Assembly (NCBI RefSeq): GCF_012163135.1
Contig: NZ_JAAVUP010000001.1
Location: 930,001 to 994,000, forward strand
DNA from: Neoroseomonas oryzicola
Lineage (GTDB): Bacteria; Pseudomonadota; Alphaproteobacteria; Acetobacterales; Acetobacteraceae
Direction of reading: 5' to 3'
DNA: 64,000 nucleotides
The notes under the pieces were generated by a model. That model did no database searches. It saw only the letters and a program-made list of their open reading frames with translations, and had not been told where the DNA came from. Position numbers and translations under genes: made by a program. Position 1 is the first letter of the stretch. The number at the start of each line of letters is the position of its first letter. Below, in pieces: positions 23,901 to 34,531 of the stretch.

Positions 23901-24533
23901 ATGGAGGCCCCGACCCCCCGCCGGCGGCGCAAGGACGCCCGGCCGGCCGAACTGCTCGATGCCGCGCTCGACACCTTCCGCGAAAAGGGCTTCGCCGCCA
24001 CGCGCATGGAGGACATCGCCGCTCGCGCCGGCGTCTCCAAGGGCACGATCTACCTCTACTATCCCTCGAAGGAGGCGGTGTTCGAGGCGCTGGTCCGCGC
24101 CAACCTCGTCCCGCGCATCGAGCGCATCCAGGCCCTGATGGCCACCGCCCAGGGCCCGGCGACCGAGCGCCTACACATGATGATCACCGCCTTCGCCCAG
24201 GTCGCGGCCGATGCGCGGCTCGTCGCCCTGCCCAAGCTCGTGCTGGCCGAGGCCGGCAACTTCCCCGACCTCGCCCGCTTCTACCGGCACGAAGTGATCG
24301 GCCGCGGGCTCGCCATCGTCGCCGGCATCCTGCGTGGCGGGATGGAGAGCGGCGAGTTCCGCGCGCTCGACCCCGAGGTGACGGCGCGGCTGTTCATGGC
24401 GCCGATGATCCTCGCCGCGCTGTGGCGGACGACCTTCGCCCCGATCGAGGACGCCCCCCTGCCGCCCGAGACGCTGCTGCGCCAGCACCTCGACCTCTTC
24501 CTCCGCGGCCTCCGCCCGGAGCCGGCGTCATGA
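23901..24533 (+). CDS. TetR/AcrR-family repressor of efflux operon
   Basis: A 210-residue regulator. The HTH is at residues 18-62: LLDAALDTFREKGFAATRME, 'DIAARAGVSKGTIYLYYPSK', 'EAVFEALVRANLVPRI'. The C-terminal ligand domain ('LPKLVLAEAGNFPDLARFYR' and 'LFMAPMILAALWRTTF') resembles the TetR_C groups found with HlyD/ABC efflux genes. The frame is open from 23733, but AAGGAG sits before ATG 23901, directly after the palindromic operator. Its TGA overlaps the next ATG (ATGA). It probably represses its own operon until a toxic ligand binds. Confidence 0.9.
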   Translation: MEAPTPRRRRKDARPAELLDAALDTFREKGFAATRMEDIAARAGVSKGTIYLYYPSKEAVFEALVRANLVPRIERIQALMATAQGPATERLHMMITAFAQVAADARLVALPKLVLAEAGNFPDLARFYRHEVIGRGLAIVAGILRGGMESGEFRALDPEVTARLFMAPMILAALWRTTFAPIEDAPLPPETLLRQHLDLFLRGLRPEPAS

Positions 24534-25477
24534 GGCGCCTCGCCCCCATCCTCCTGCTGCTCGCGCTCGCCGGCTGCGACAAGCCGCCGGCGGAGGGCGT
24601 CTTCCAGGGCTATGTCGATGCCGAGTATCTGCGCATCGCCGCCCCCGAGGCCGGCTGGGTCGCGAGCGTCGACGTGACCAAGGGCGCGCAGGTCGCCGCC
24701 GGCGCGCCGTTGTTCACCCTCGACGGCGACCTCCAGCGCGCCGCGGTCGCGCAGGCGCGCGCGACGCTCGACAAGGCGGAAAGCGACCTCGCGGACCTGC
24801 TGAAGGGCGCGCGGCCGGAGGAGATCGCCTCGATCGAGGCGCAACTCGCCGAAGCCGAAGCGGCGCTCGACCTCGCGCGCATCCAGTACCGCCGCCAGGA
24901 GCAATTGGCGCGCACGCGCGTCGCCTCGGAACAGGCGCTCGACCAGGCCCGCGCGACGGCTGAGCAGGCCGAAGCCCAGCGCAACCGCATCCGCGCCGAC
25001 CTCGCCACCGCCCGCCTGCCGGCGCGCGAGGACCGCATCGCCTCGGCCCGTTCAGCCGTCGACGCGGCGCGCGCGGTATTGGTGCAGGCCGAATGGCATC
25101 TCGCGCAACGCAACGTCACGAGCCCGGCCGCCGGTGTCATCGACGACGTGCTGCGGCGACCCGGCGAATGGGTGCCGACGAGCGGCACGGTGATCAGCCT
25201 GCTGCCGCCGGAGGCGATCAAGGTCGTGTTCTTCGTGCCCGAGGCGCGGCGCGCCGCCTTCCGCCCGGGCGACACCGTCGCGGTGGATTGCTCCGGCTGC
25301 CCGCAGGACCTCACCGCGCGCATCAGTCGCGTGGCGCAGGAGGCCGAATACACCCCGCCGGTGATCTACAGCCGGGAGACGCGCGCGAAGCTGGTCTGGC
25401 GGATGGAGGCGATCCTCGCCCCCCTGCCCGGCGCCCCGACACCCGGCCAGCCGGTGAGCGTGCGGGCGCGGCCATGA
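24530..25477 (+). CDS. HlyD-family membrane fusion lipoprotein of ABC efflux pump
   Basis: A 315-residue periplasmic adaptor. The lipobox 'LLLLALAGC' puts the acylated Cys near residue 16. A biotinyl/lipoyl-like half ('GYVDAEYLRIAAPEAGWVAS', 'VTKGAQVAAGAPLFTLDG') precedes a coiled coil of about residues 70-185 (AVAQARATLDKAESDLADLL, 'LAEAEAALDLARIQYRRQEQ'). The second lipoyl half follows ('VTSPAAGVIDDVLRRPGEWV'), then a beta-barrel. It resembles YbhG/YhiI-type adaptors. It is coupled by 4-nt overlaps to tetR upstream and the ATPase downstream. Confidence 0.9.
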   Translation: MRRLAPILLLLALAGCDKPPAEGVFQGYVDAEYLRIAAPEAGWVASVDVTKGAQVAAGAPLFTLDGDLQRAAVAQARATLDKAESDLADLLKGARPEEIASIEAQLAEAEAALDLARIQYRRQEQLARTRVASEQALDQARATAEQAEAQRNRIRADLATARLPAREDRIASARSAVDAARAVLVQAEWHLAQRNVTSPAAGVIDDVLRRPGEWVPTSGTVISLLPPEAIKVVFFVPEARRAAFRPGDTVAVDCSGCPQDLTARISRVAQEAEYTPPVIYSRETRAKLVWRMEAILAPLPGAPTPGQPVSVRARP

Positions 25478-26418
25478 CCGACGCGCCCGCCATCTCCGTC
25501 CGCGGCCTGACCAAGCGCTTCGGCGACAAGACCGTCGTGGACGATTTCGACCTCGACGTCGCGCGCGGGCAGATCCACGGCTTCCTCGGCCCCAACGGCA
25601 GCGGCAAGACGACGACCATCCGCATGCTCTGCGGCCTGCTGGTGCCCGATGGCGGCAGCGGTAGCTGCCTCGGTCGCGACATCCTGACGGAGGCGTGGGA
25701 GATCAAGCGGCGCGTCGGCTACATGACGCAGCGCTTCAGCCTCTACGAGGATCTCACGATCCGCGAAAACCTCGATTTCGTCGCGCGGCTTTATGGCCTG
25801 GATCGACGTCGCGAGAAGGTGGACCGCGCGCTCGACCGCCTGGGCCTCGCGAAGCGCAGCGGGCAATTGGCGGGCACGCTGTCGGGCGGCTGGAAGCAGC
25901 GCCTCGCACTCGCCGCCTGCGTGCTGCACGAACCGGAGCTGCTGCTGCTCGACGAACCCACCGCCGGCGTCGATCCCAAGGCGCGGCGCGAATTCTGGGA
26001 CGAGATCCACACCCTCGCCGAAGGCGGCATGACCGTCCTCGTCAGCACGCACTACATGGACGAGGCGGAGCGCTGCCACCGCATCGCCTACCTTGCCTAT
26101 GGCAAGTTGCTCGCGGTCGGCACGGTGGCGGAGGTGATCGCCCATTCCGGCCTGTCCACCTGGCATGTCAGCGGCCCCGAGCGGCGCATCGGCACGCTGG
26201 CGCGCGACCTGGCGTCCCGGCCGGGCGTCGAGATGGTCGCGCCCTTCGGCGCGACGCTACATGTCAGCGGATCGCAGGCGGCAGCGCTCGCCGAGGCGAT
26301 CGCGCCCTTCCGCGCCGAGCCCGGCCTCACCTGGTCCGAGGCAAAGCCCTCGCTCGAGGACGCCTTCATCCACCTCATGGCGGAAGCGCCGGCGCAGAAC
26401 GGAGCGCCGTCGCGATGA
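25474..26418 (+). CDS. ABC efflux transporter ATP-binding protein
   Basis: A 314-residue ATPase of the CcmA/YbhF-like drug-export type. Walker A is GPNGSGKTTT near residues 35-44, the signature is 'LSGGWKQRLALA', Walker B is 'LLLLDEPTAGVDPKARREFW', and the switch His is in 'VLVSTHYMDEAERCHRIAYL'. The C-terminal 80 residues form the usual extra domain of ABC-2 exporters (ending 'PSLEDAFIHLMAEAP'). It has a single nucleotide-binding domain, unlike E. coli YbhF, which has two. ATG 25474 and the downstream ATG at 26415 both overlap neighbouring stops. Confidence 0.92.
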   Translation: MTDAPAISVRGLTKRFGDKTVVDDFDLDVARGQIHGFLGPNGSGKTTTIRMLCGLLVPDGGSGSCLGRDILTEAWEIKRRVGYMTQRFSLYEDLTIRENLDFVARLYGLDRRREKVDRALDRLGLAKRSGQLAGTLSGGWKQRLALAACVLHEPELLLLDEPTAGVDPKARREFWDEIHTLAEGGMTVLVSTHYMDEAERCHRIAYLAYGKLLAVGTVAEVIAHSGLSTWHVSGPERRIGTLARDLASRPGVEMVAPFGATLHVSGSQAAALAEAIAPFRAEPGLTWSEAKPSLEDAFIHLMAEAPAQNGAPSR

Positions 26419-27557
26419 GGAGCGGACCGCATTTCGCCTGGCATCGCCTCGCCGCCATGGTGGTGAAGGAATTCATCCAGATGCGGCGGGACCGGCTGAC
26501 CTTCGCGATGATGGTCGGCATCCCCATCATCCAGCTGACCCTGTTCGGCTATGCGATCAACGCCGACCCGCGCAACCTGCCGACGGCGGTGTTGAGCCAG
26601 GACAATTCCTCCTTCTCCCGCGCGCTCGTCACGGCGCTGCAGACCAGCACCTACTTCCGCGTTGCCGCCGTCGCGCAGGATCCCGAGATGCTCGACCGCA
26701 TGCTGGCGCGCGGAGAGGTGCAGTTCGCCGTCGAGATCCCGACCGGGTTCGGGCGCGACCTGATGCGCGGCGACCGCCCTGCCCTGCTGGTGATGGCGGA
26801 TGCGACGGACCCGGCCGCGACGGGCAATGCCGCCGGCGCGCTCGACCGCATCGTGCAGTCGGCGCTGACGCCGCTGCTCGACGGGCCGCTGGCCGGCCTC
26901 GCGCAGGGGCAGCCGCCGGTCGATCTGCGCATCCAGCGCCGCTACAACCCCGAAGGCCTGACCCAGTACAACATCGTGCCCGGGCTGATGGGCACCATCC
27001 TGACGATGACCATGATCATCATGACCGCGCTCGCCGTGACGCGCGAACGGGAACGCGGGACGATGGAGAACCTGCTCGCCATGCCCGTGCGGCCGGTCGA
27101 GGTGATGATCGGCAAGCTCGCGCCCTTCATCCTGGTCGGCGGCATCCAGGTGCTGGTGATCCTGACCGCCGCGACGCTGCTGTTCCATGTGCCGATGGTG
27201 GGAGACCCGCTGGTGCTGGCGGCGGGGCTGCTGGTCTTCATCGTGGCGAACCTCGCCGTCGGATTTCTCTTCTCGACCGTCGCGAGCAACCAGCTCCAGG
27301 CGATGCAGATGAGTTTCTTCTTCTTCCTGCCCTCCATCCTGATGTCGGGCTTCATGTTCCCCTTCCGCGGCATGCCGGACTGGGCTCAGACGATCGGGGA
27401 GGCGCTGCCCCTGACGCATGTCCTGCGCGTGGTGCGCGGCGTGATGCTGAAGGGGAACACGATGATCGACACCTGGCCTGACATCTGGCCGATGCTGGCC
27501 TTCCTCGGCGCCGTGTCCTTGCTGGCGGTGATGCGCTACCGGCAAACGCTGGACTGA
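26415..27557 (+). CDS. ABC-2 efflux permease
   Basis: A 380-residue permease with one N-terminal transmembrane helix ('FAMMVGIPIIQLTLFGYAIN'), a periplasmic domain of about 130 residues (NADPRNLPTAVLSQDNSSF onward) and five C-terminal helices. 'LTQYNIVPGLMGTILTMTMI', 'RERERGTMENLLAMPVRPVE' and 'PSILMSGFMFPFRGMPDWAQ' are ABC2_membrane signatures shared with YbhS/YbhR. Only one permease gene is present, so the pump is probably a homodimer of this subunit with two ATPases and the lipoprotein adaptor. The 3' end is followed by a small hairpin. Confidence 0.92.
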   Translation: MRSGPHFAWHRLAAMVVKEFIQMRRDRLTFAMMVGIPIIQLTLFGYAINADPRNLPTAVLSQDNSSFSRALVTALQTSTYFRVAAVAQDPEMLDRMLARGEVQFAVEIPTGFGRDLMRGDRPALLVMADATDPAATGNAAGALDRIVQSALTPLLDGPLAGLAQGQPPVDLRIQRRYNPEGLTQYNIVPGLMGTILTMTMIIMTALAVTRERERGTMENLLAMPVRPVEVMIGKLAPFILVGGIQVLVILTAATLLFHVPMVGDPLVLAAGLLVFIVANLAVGFLFSTVASNQLQAMQMSFFFFLPSILMSGFMFPFRGMPDWAQTIGEALPLTHVLRVVRGVMLKGNTMIDTWPDIWPMLAFLGAVSLLAVMRYRQTLD

Positions 27558-27572
27558 CGTCGCGGCCCGGAC

Positions 27573-27589
27573 ATGACCTCCGAGGTCAT
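27573..27589 (+). terminator. Short hairpin after the efflux operon
   Basis: ATGACCT at 27573-27579 pairs with AGGTCAT at 27583-27589 around CCG. It begins 16 bp after the permease stop and could be a weak terminator, or an operator for the small gene at 27643. Confidence 0.4.
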
Positions 27590-27642
27590 CGCCATGAGGG
27601 AACAGCGCGCTAGGCTGCTCCCATCGCCAGGAGCCGCCATCC

Positions 27643-27951
27643 ATGTCCGTGGCCTATGTCATCGCCTTCCGGGTTCGCGACGGTCAGCGCGGCCGGTTCC
27701 TCGATCTGCTGAACGGGGTGCTCGACGCCATGCGCGCGGAAGCGACCTTCGTCAGCGCCACGCTGCACGAGGATCCCGCAGATCCGCGTCACTTCCTGCT
27801 GCACGAGGTCTGGCAGGACCACCAGGACGTGCTGGAGGTGCAGCTGGCGCGCCCCTACCGCGCCGCCTGGCACGCCGCATTGCCCAACCTGCTGGAGAGC
27901 CCGCGGGAGATCGGGATGTGGACGCCGGTCCGAACAGACCGGCGCGCCTGA
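27643..27951 (+). CDS. ABM-fold (putative quinol monooxygenase-like) small protein
   Basis: A 102-residue protein of the dimeric alpha/beta-barrel antibiotic-biosynthesis-monooxygenase fold. Features are 'YVIAFRVRDGQRGRFLDLLN', 'ATFVSATLHEDPADPRHFLL', 'HEVWQDHQDVLEVQLARPY' with the conserved E-W pair, and 'YRAAWHAALPNLLESPREIG'. These enzymes oxidise quinol-like molecules or bind haem or small aromatics; the substrate here is unknown. GGAG lies before ATG 27643. Its stop codon TGA abuts the reverse-strand stop of the sufA-like gene with no base between them. Confidence 0.8.
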   Translation: MSVAYVIAFRVRDGQRGRFLDLLNGVLDAMRAEATFVSATLHEDPADPRHFLLHEVWQDHQDVLEVQLARPYRAAWHAALPNLLESPREIGMWTPVRTDRRA

Positions 27952-28320
27952 TCAGACGTGGAAGGATTCGCCGCAGCCGCAGCGGCCTTTCTCGTTCGGA
28001 TTGGTGAAGGTGAAGCCGGCCGTCATCGCCTTCACCTCGTAGTCCATCACCGTCCCGATCAGGAACAGCGTGGCCTTGCGGTCGATCAGGACGGTCACGT
28101 CCTTGTCGGTGATGACCTCGTCGGTCGGCGCGGGCTCGTCCGTCCAGGACAGGTCGTAGGCCAGGCCCGAGCAGCCCTTTGTCTTCACGCCGATGCGCAG
28201 CAGCTTGCCGTGCTCGCCCTTGGCATAGAGCCCGCGCAGCCGGTCGGCGGCGGCATCCGTCAGCGCCATCACCGGCGGCAGGGCGCGCCGCGCGCGCGGG
28301 GCTTCGGTCGTCGTGCTCAT
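27952..28320 (-). CDS. sufA: A-type Fe-S carrier (HesB/IscA family), last gene of the suf operon
   Basis: A 122-residue A-type carrier that receives Fe-S clusters from the SufBCD scaffold and passes them to apoproteins. The three conserved cysteines are present: Cys50 in 'VKTKGCSGLAYDL', and Cys114 and Cys116 in GRCGCGESF. The 'NPNEKGRCGCGESF' end and 'LSWTDEPAPTDEVI' loop are typical of SufA/IscA/ErpA proteins, with about 15 extra residues at the N-terminus. Operon position supports sufA. It starts 9 bp after sufT. Confidence 0.9.
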   Translation of the reverse strand: MSTTTEAPRARRALPPVMALTDAAADRLRGLYAKGEHGKLLRIGVKTKGCSGLAYDLSWTDEPAPTDEVITDKDVTVLIDRKATLFLIGTVMDYEVKAMTAGFTFTNPNEKGRCGCGESFHV

Positions 28321-28329
28321 TGGCGCACC

Positions 28330-28704
28330 TCAGAACATGTTCAGGGCGAGGCGGGCATCCTCGCTCATGCGCGACTGGTCCCAGGGCGGATCCCAGACGA
28401 CCTCGACCAGCACGTCGGACACGCCCTCGATGCCGCGCACCGCGTCCTCCACCTGGCCCGGCAATTCCTGGGCGGAGGGGCAGGACGGCGTGGTCAGCGT
28501 CATCTCGACCTTCACCTTGCCGTCGTCCTCGATCTCGATCGCGTAGATCAGGCCGAGTTGGTAGATGTCCACCGGGATTTCCGGGTCGTAGACGGTCGAG
28601 ATCGCGGCGATCACCGCATCCTCGCTCACCTTCGGCGCCGGCGGCTTCACTTCGCCATCCGGCGTCCAGGCGGCGCGGGTCTCGGTGGTGGCGGGTTCAC
28701 TCAC
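28330..28704 (-). CDS. sufT: SufT-type Fe-S assembly protein (DUF59/MIP18)
   Basis: A 124-residue DUF59 protein. The signature 'ISTVYDPEIPVDIYQLGLIY' (about 36-55) and 'TLTTPSCPSAQELPGQVEDA' with the conserved Cys75 define the SufT group, which helps mature Fe-S proteins when demand is high. The C-terminus 'VVWDPPWDQSRMSEDARLAL' is standard. The first about 25 residues are a Pro/Thr-rich extension. The start codon lies inside the end of sufU (8-nt overlap), so translation is coupled. Confidence 0.92.
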   Translation of the reverse strand: MSEPATTETRAAWTPDGEVKPPAPKVSEDAVIAAISTVYDPEIPVDIYQLGLIYAIEIEDDGKVKVEMTLTTPSCPSAQELPGQVEDAVRGIEGVSDVLVEVVWDPPWDQSRMSEDARLALNMF

Positions 28705-29170
28705 TGCTCGCCTCCTTGGTCCCGTCGAGAGCGGCGTTCAGCGTGTGCCACGCCAGCGTCGCGCACTTCACGCGGGACGGAAACTCATGCACGCCCGACA
28801 GCGGCGCGAGGCGCTCCATGTCATCCTGCAGCGCCGCGCCGCAATCCGGGCAGGCACCGGTCATCGCCAGTTCGCGGAACTTCGCGCCGAGATCCTTCGC
28901 CTCGTCGGCCGTCTTGCCCTTCACAACCTCGGTCATCAGGGAGGCCGATGCGGTCGAGATGGCGCAGCCGCGGCCCTGGAAGGCGGCCTCGGCGATGTGG
29001 TGGTCCGGCGTCATCTTGAGAAACAGCTCGATGCGGTCGCCACACATTGGATTGTCGCCGCGCGCGGTCGCGTCCGCATTCTCGAGCCGGCGGAAGTTCC
29101 GCGGCTTGCGACCGTGGTCGAGGATGACCTCCTGATAGAGGTCGCGCAGGTCGTCGAAGAGTCCGCTCAT
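28697..29170 (-). CDS. sufU: SufU scaffold/sulfur-transfer protein
   Basis: A 157-residue SufU-type protein. In SUF systems it takes persulfide from SufS. The three ligand cysteines are Cys43 ('DNPMCGDRIEL'), Cys69 ('GRGCAISTASASL') and Cys136 ('RVKCATLAWHTL'), and the 18-21 residue insertion that separates SufU from IscU is present before 'GVHEFPSRVKC'. Unusually, that region carries a further CxxC pair (Cys107 and Cys110 in 'GACPDCGAAL'). The ATG at 29170 overlaps the sufS stop (ATGA). Confidence 0.92.
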   Translation of the reverse strand: MSGLFDDLRDLYQEVILDHGRKPRNFRRLENADATARGDNPMCGDRIELFLKMTPDHHIAEAAFQGRGCAISTASASLMTEVVKGKTADEAKDLGAKFRELAMTGACPDCGAALQDDMERLAPLSGVHEFPSRVKCATLAWHTLNAALDGTKEASSE

Positions 29171-30414
29171 TTGAAGAACTCCCGCGCCTCGGTCAGCGCG
29201 CGTGCGAGCAGGTCCACTTCCTCCTTCGTCGTATAGAGACCGAAGGAGGCCCGCGTCGTGCCGTTGTCGAGCCCGAAGCGCGCGTGCAGCGGTTCGGCGC
29301 AATGCCGCCCGGCGCGCACCGCGATGCCCGCGCGGTCGAGCAGCGTCGCGAGGTCGTGCGGATGCGCAGCGTCGAGTGCGAAGGCGAAGACGCCGCCGCG
29401 ATCCTGCGCGTGGCCGAGCAGCGTCAGGCCCGGCACCTCCGACAAAGCGCCCATGGCGTGGTCGACCAGCGAACGCTCATGCGCCTCGATCGCCGGCATG
29501 CCGATGGCGGTGACGTAGTCGATCGCGGCATGCAGGCCGACGGCCTCGATGATCGGCGGCGTGCCGGCCTCGAACTTCGCCGGGACGGCGGCCCATTCCG
29601 ACTTCTCGAAGGTGACGGCCGAGATCATGTCGCCGCCGCCGAGGAAGGGCGGCATCCGATCCAGCAGTTCCAGCCGCGCCCACAGGACGCCGATCCCCGT
29701 CGGCCCGTACAGCTTGTGGCCGGTGAAGCAGTAGAAGTCGCAGCCGATCGCCTGCACGTCCACGCGCCGGTGCACCGCGGCCTGCGAACCATCGAACAGG
29801 ACCTTGGCGCCATGGGCATGCGCGAGCGCCACGATGCGCTCGACCGGCGTCACGGTGCCGAGCACGTTCGACATGTGCGCGACCGCGACCAGACCGACCT
29901 TGCCGTCCGCGAGCTTGCGCTCGAGGTCGTCCATGTCGAGTTCGCCGGCGTCGGTCACGCGGCAGACGCGCAGCTCGATGCCCTTGTCGTCGCGCAGCAT
30001 CTGCCACGGGACGATGTTGGCGTGGTGCTCCAGCTCGGAAATCAGCACCGCCTGGCCCGGCTTCATGACCCCGCGGCCCCAGGAATGGGCGACGAGGTTC
30101 ATCGCCTCGGTGCTGTTCTTGGTGAAGACGATCTCGCGCGTGTCGGCGGCGTTGAGGAAGCGGGCGGTCGCGGTGCGCGCGGCCTCGTAGGAATCGGTCG
30201 CGAGTTCGGACAGGCGATAGGCGCCGCGATGGACGTTGGCGTAGGCCGTCTCCATGCAGCGGACCATCGCGTCGATGACGGCGCGCGGCTTCTGGGCGGA
30301 AGCGCCGGAATCGAGGAAGACCAGCGGCCGCCCGCGCGCCTGCGGCTGCGACAGGATCGGGAAATCCTGCCGGATGCGCGCGACGTCGAAGGGGGCCGAG
30401 GTCACGCCGTCCAT
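29167..30414 (-). CDS. sufS: SufS cysteine desulfurase
   Basis: A 415-residue PLP enzyme that takes sulfur from cysteine for cluster building. The PLP lysine is Lys234 in 'CFTGHKLYGPTGIGVLW', and the persulfide cysteine is Cys372 in 'RAGRHCAEPLHARFG', the SufS-type RxGxHCA motif. 'YANVHRGAYRLSELATDSYE' and 'ISELEHHANIVPWQML' are family landmarks. ATG 30414 shares its A with the last base of the sufD stop (TGATG); the upstream in-frame start at 30441 is therefore rejected. Confidence 0.95.
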   Translation of the reverse strand: MDGVTSAPFDVARIRQDFPILSQPQARGRPLVFLDSGASAQKPRAVIDAMVRCMETAYANVHRGAYRLSELATDSYEAARTATARFLNAADTREIVFTKNSTEAMNLVAHSWGRGVMKPGQAVLISELEHHANIVPWQMLRDDKGIELRVCRVTDAGELDMDDLERKLADGKVGLVAVAHMSNVLGTVTPVERIVALAHAHGAKVLFDGSQAAVHRRVDVQAIGCDFYCFTGHKLYGPTGIGVLWARLELLDRMPPFLGGGDMISAVTFEKSEWAAVPAKFEAGTPPIIEAVGLHAAIDYVTAIGMPAIEAHERSLVDHAMGALSEVPGLTLLGHAQDRGGVFAFALDAAHPHDLATLLDRAGIAVRAGRHCAEPLHARFGLDNGTTRASFGLYTTKEEVDLLARALTEAREFFK

Positions 30415-31702
30415 CACGCCGCCTTCCCCTGGCGCGACCACCAGTTGTCCAGCGCCCGCGTCAGCGCGGCGCGGAGCGTCTCGTCGGTCACGGTCTCCAC
30501 CGCCTCATGCAGAAAGGCCTCGACCAGCATGGCCTTGGCCTGGCTTTCGGGGATGCCGCGGGAGCGCAGGTAGAACAGGCTGTCGGCATCCAGCGCACCC
30601 ACCGTCGCGCCGTGGCTGCACTTCACGTCGTCGGCGTAGATCTCGAGCTGCGGCTTGCTGTCGATCTCGGCGTCCTCGCTGAGCAGCAGCGCCTGGTTCA
30701 TCTGGTAGCCGTCGGTCTTCTGCGCGACCTGATGCACGAAGATCTTGCCCTGGAAGACCCCGCGCGACCGGCCGGCCAGCACCGTCTTGTAGGTCTGGCG
30801 GGACGCGCAATCGGGTGCCGCGTGATCGAGCGCCGTGGTGGTGTCCACATGCTGGCCGTCGGCCGCCATCTGCGCGCCGTTCATGTGGCAGGCGGCCTTG
30901 GGCCCGGTCAGCGCGGCGTGGATCTCGTTGCGGGTCAGGCGCGGGCCCGCGGCGACGGTGAAGTTGTCGTAGGTGCCACCCGCGGCGATCGTCGCGTAGA
31001 TGGTGGACAGGTGGAAGACGGTCGCTTCCTCCTGCAGCATCCGGCCATGGGTGAAGGTGGCACCCTCCGCGACTTCGATCTCGAAGACCGGGTTGTGCAG
31101 GCACTGGCCGCGGCCGGTCGCGGTCTCGATCACCGTCAGCCTGGCCCCCGCGCCGAGGCGCACCAGGTGCCGCGGATGGAAGGCGAAGGGCCGGCCCGGA
31201 TCGACGGCGATGGACACCAGCTCCAGCAGCCCGCCATCGACGCCTTCAGGCAGGTCGATGAGGATCCCGTCCTCGAACAGCATGGTGTTCAGCGCGACCA
31301 GCGGCTCGCTGCCCGGCTTCGCCAGGGCGCCGAGGAAGGGCTCCGCGGCGTTGAGATCCTGCGCCAGGCTGCCGACGCGATAGGCCAGCCCATCCAGCGT
31401 CGAGAGATCGGAGCGGAAGCGCCCGTCCACGAAGACCGCGCGATGTGCCGCGTTCGCCACCGGCAGGGCGATCGCGCCTTCGACCATCGTCAGCGGCTCC
31501 GCGAAGGAAGCCTGCGCGACGGGGGCGAGGTCGGTGTACTTCCACTGTTCGATGCGCCGCGTCGGGAAGCCCCGCGCGGCGAAGTGGACGGCGGCGTCGG
31601 CGCGCAGCGCGTTCAGCCAGGGCTTGCGGGCGCCAGGCAGGTGGTCCTTCAGCCCCTCATAGCGGGCGAGGAAGCCCGCGGCGCCGGTGGCGACGGGCGC
31701 CG

Positions 31703-31706
<4 letters not shown>
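30414..31706 (-). CDS. sufD: SufD, Fe-S scaffold complex subunit
   Basis: A 430-residue partner of SufB and SufC. The N-terminal helical part ('RRIEQWKYTDLAPVAQASF') leads into the beta-helix core shared with SufB. The C-terminal family block includes 'GVFQGKIFVHQVAQKTDGYQ', 'NQALLLSEDAEIDSKPQLEI', 'YADDVKCSHGATVGALDADS' and 'LFYLRSRGIPESQAKAMLVE', with the conserved Cys-Ser-His triplet of the SufB-SufD interface. It overlaps sufC by 4 nt and meets sufS in a TGATG junction. Confidence 0.94.
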
Positions 31707-33945
<2,239 letters not shown>

Positions 33946-33950
33946 CGTCT

Positions 33951-34397
33951 CTACTCCGCGGCGACGACCTCGGGGTGCGGCACGACAGCCGGCACGCGCG
34001 CGAGGTCGGCGATGGATATGCCGGACAGCGCCCGGCGGATGGCATCGTTCACGGGGTCCCAACGCCCGCGCACGGGGCACGTCGCCTCCGCATCGCAAAG
34101 GCCGATGGAATTGTCCACGCAGGCGGTCAGCGCGATGGGGCCGTCTATCGCGGCGATCACCTCGGTCAATGGCATCGCGGCCAGCGGACGCGCCAGGCGA
34201 TAGCCGCCCGCCGCCCCGCGCCGCCCCTCGACCAGGCCGGCATGGGAGAGGATCTTGAGCACCTTCGCGACCGTCGGCTCCCCGAGTCCGGTCGCCGCGG
34301 CGAGGCCGGGCGCGGTCAGCACCCCCCCTTCCTCGGCTTCCTCGAGCCTGGTCAGCACCACCACGGCGTAGTCGGTCAGCTTGGACAGCCGCAGCAC
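33951..34397 (-). CDS. Rrf2-family Fe-S-sensing regulator of the suf operon
   Basis: A 148-residue Rrf2 protein (IscR/SufR-like), first gene of the operon. The winged helix is '[20 protein letters not shown]', '[20 protein letters not shown]' and '[18 protein letters not shown]'. The cluster ligands are Cys93, Cys101 and Cys107, with spacing C-x7-C-x5-C in '[16 protein letters not shown]'. GTG 34397 is chosen as start: AGGAGG lies 9 nt upstream and the protein then opens exactly at '[10 protein letters not shown]', the standard Rrf2 beginning. It likely represses or activates suf according to Fe-S status. Confidence 0.9.
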   Translation of the reverse strand: MLRLSKLTDYAVVVLTRLEEAEEGGVLTAPGLAAATGLGEPTVAKVLKILSHAGLVEGRRGAAGGYRLARPLAAMPLTEVIAAIDGPIALTACVDNSIGLCDAEATCPVRGRWDPVNDAIRRALSGISIADLARVPAVVPHPEVVAAE

Positions 34398-34408
34398 GGC
34401 CGTTGCCC

Positions 34409-34469
34409 TCCTGAAATCAGGACCCGATTGGTACGGATTGCAGATGCGCTCGCATCGATCCTCTGTCAA
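34409..34469 (-). promoter_or_regulatory. Promoter region of the suf operon with a 14-bp palindrome
   Basis: On the reverse strand TTGACA (34469-34464) is a perfect -35 box; no equally good -10 follows. Downstream, TCCTGA-AA-TCAGGA at 34409-34422 is a palindrome that overlaps the AGGAGG box of the Rrf2 gene. It could be an operator for that regulator or a leader hairpin masking the ribosome binding site. Assignment to the Rrf2 protein is inference. Confidence 0.4.
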
Positions 34470-34531
34470 GGCGCCTGGACGACCGGGCCGGACGCTTCCA
34501 TCCTGCCGCCGCGACAGCGGGAGAAAGCGCG

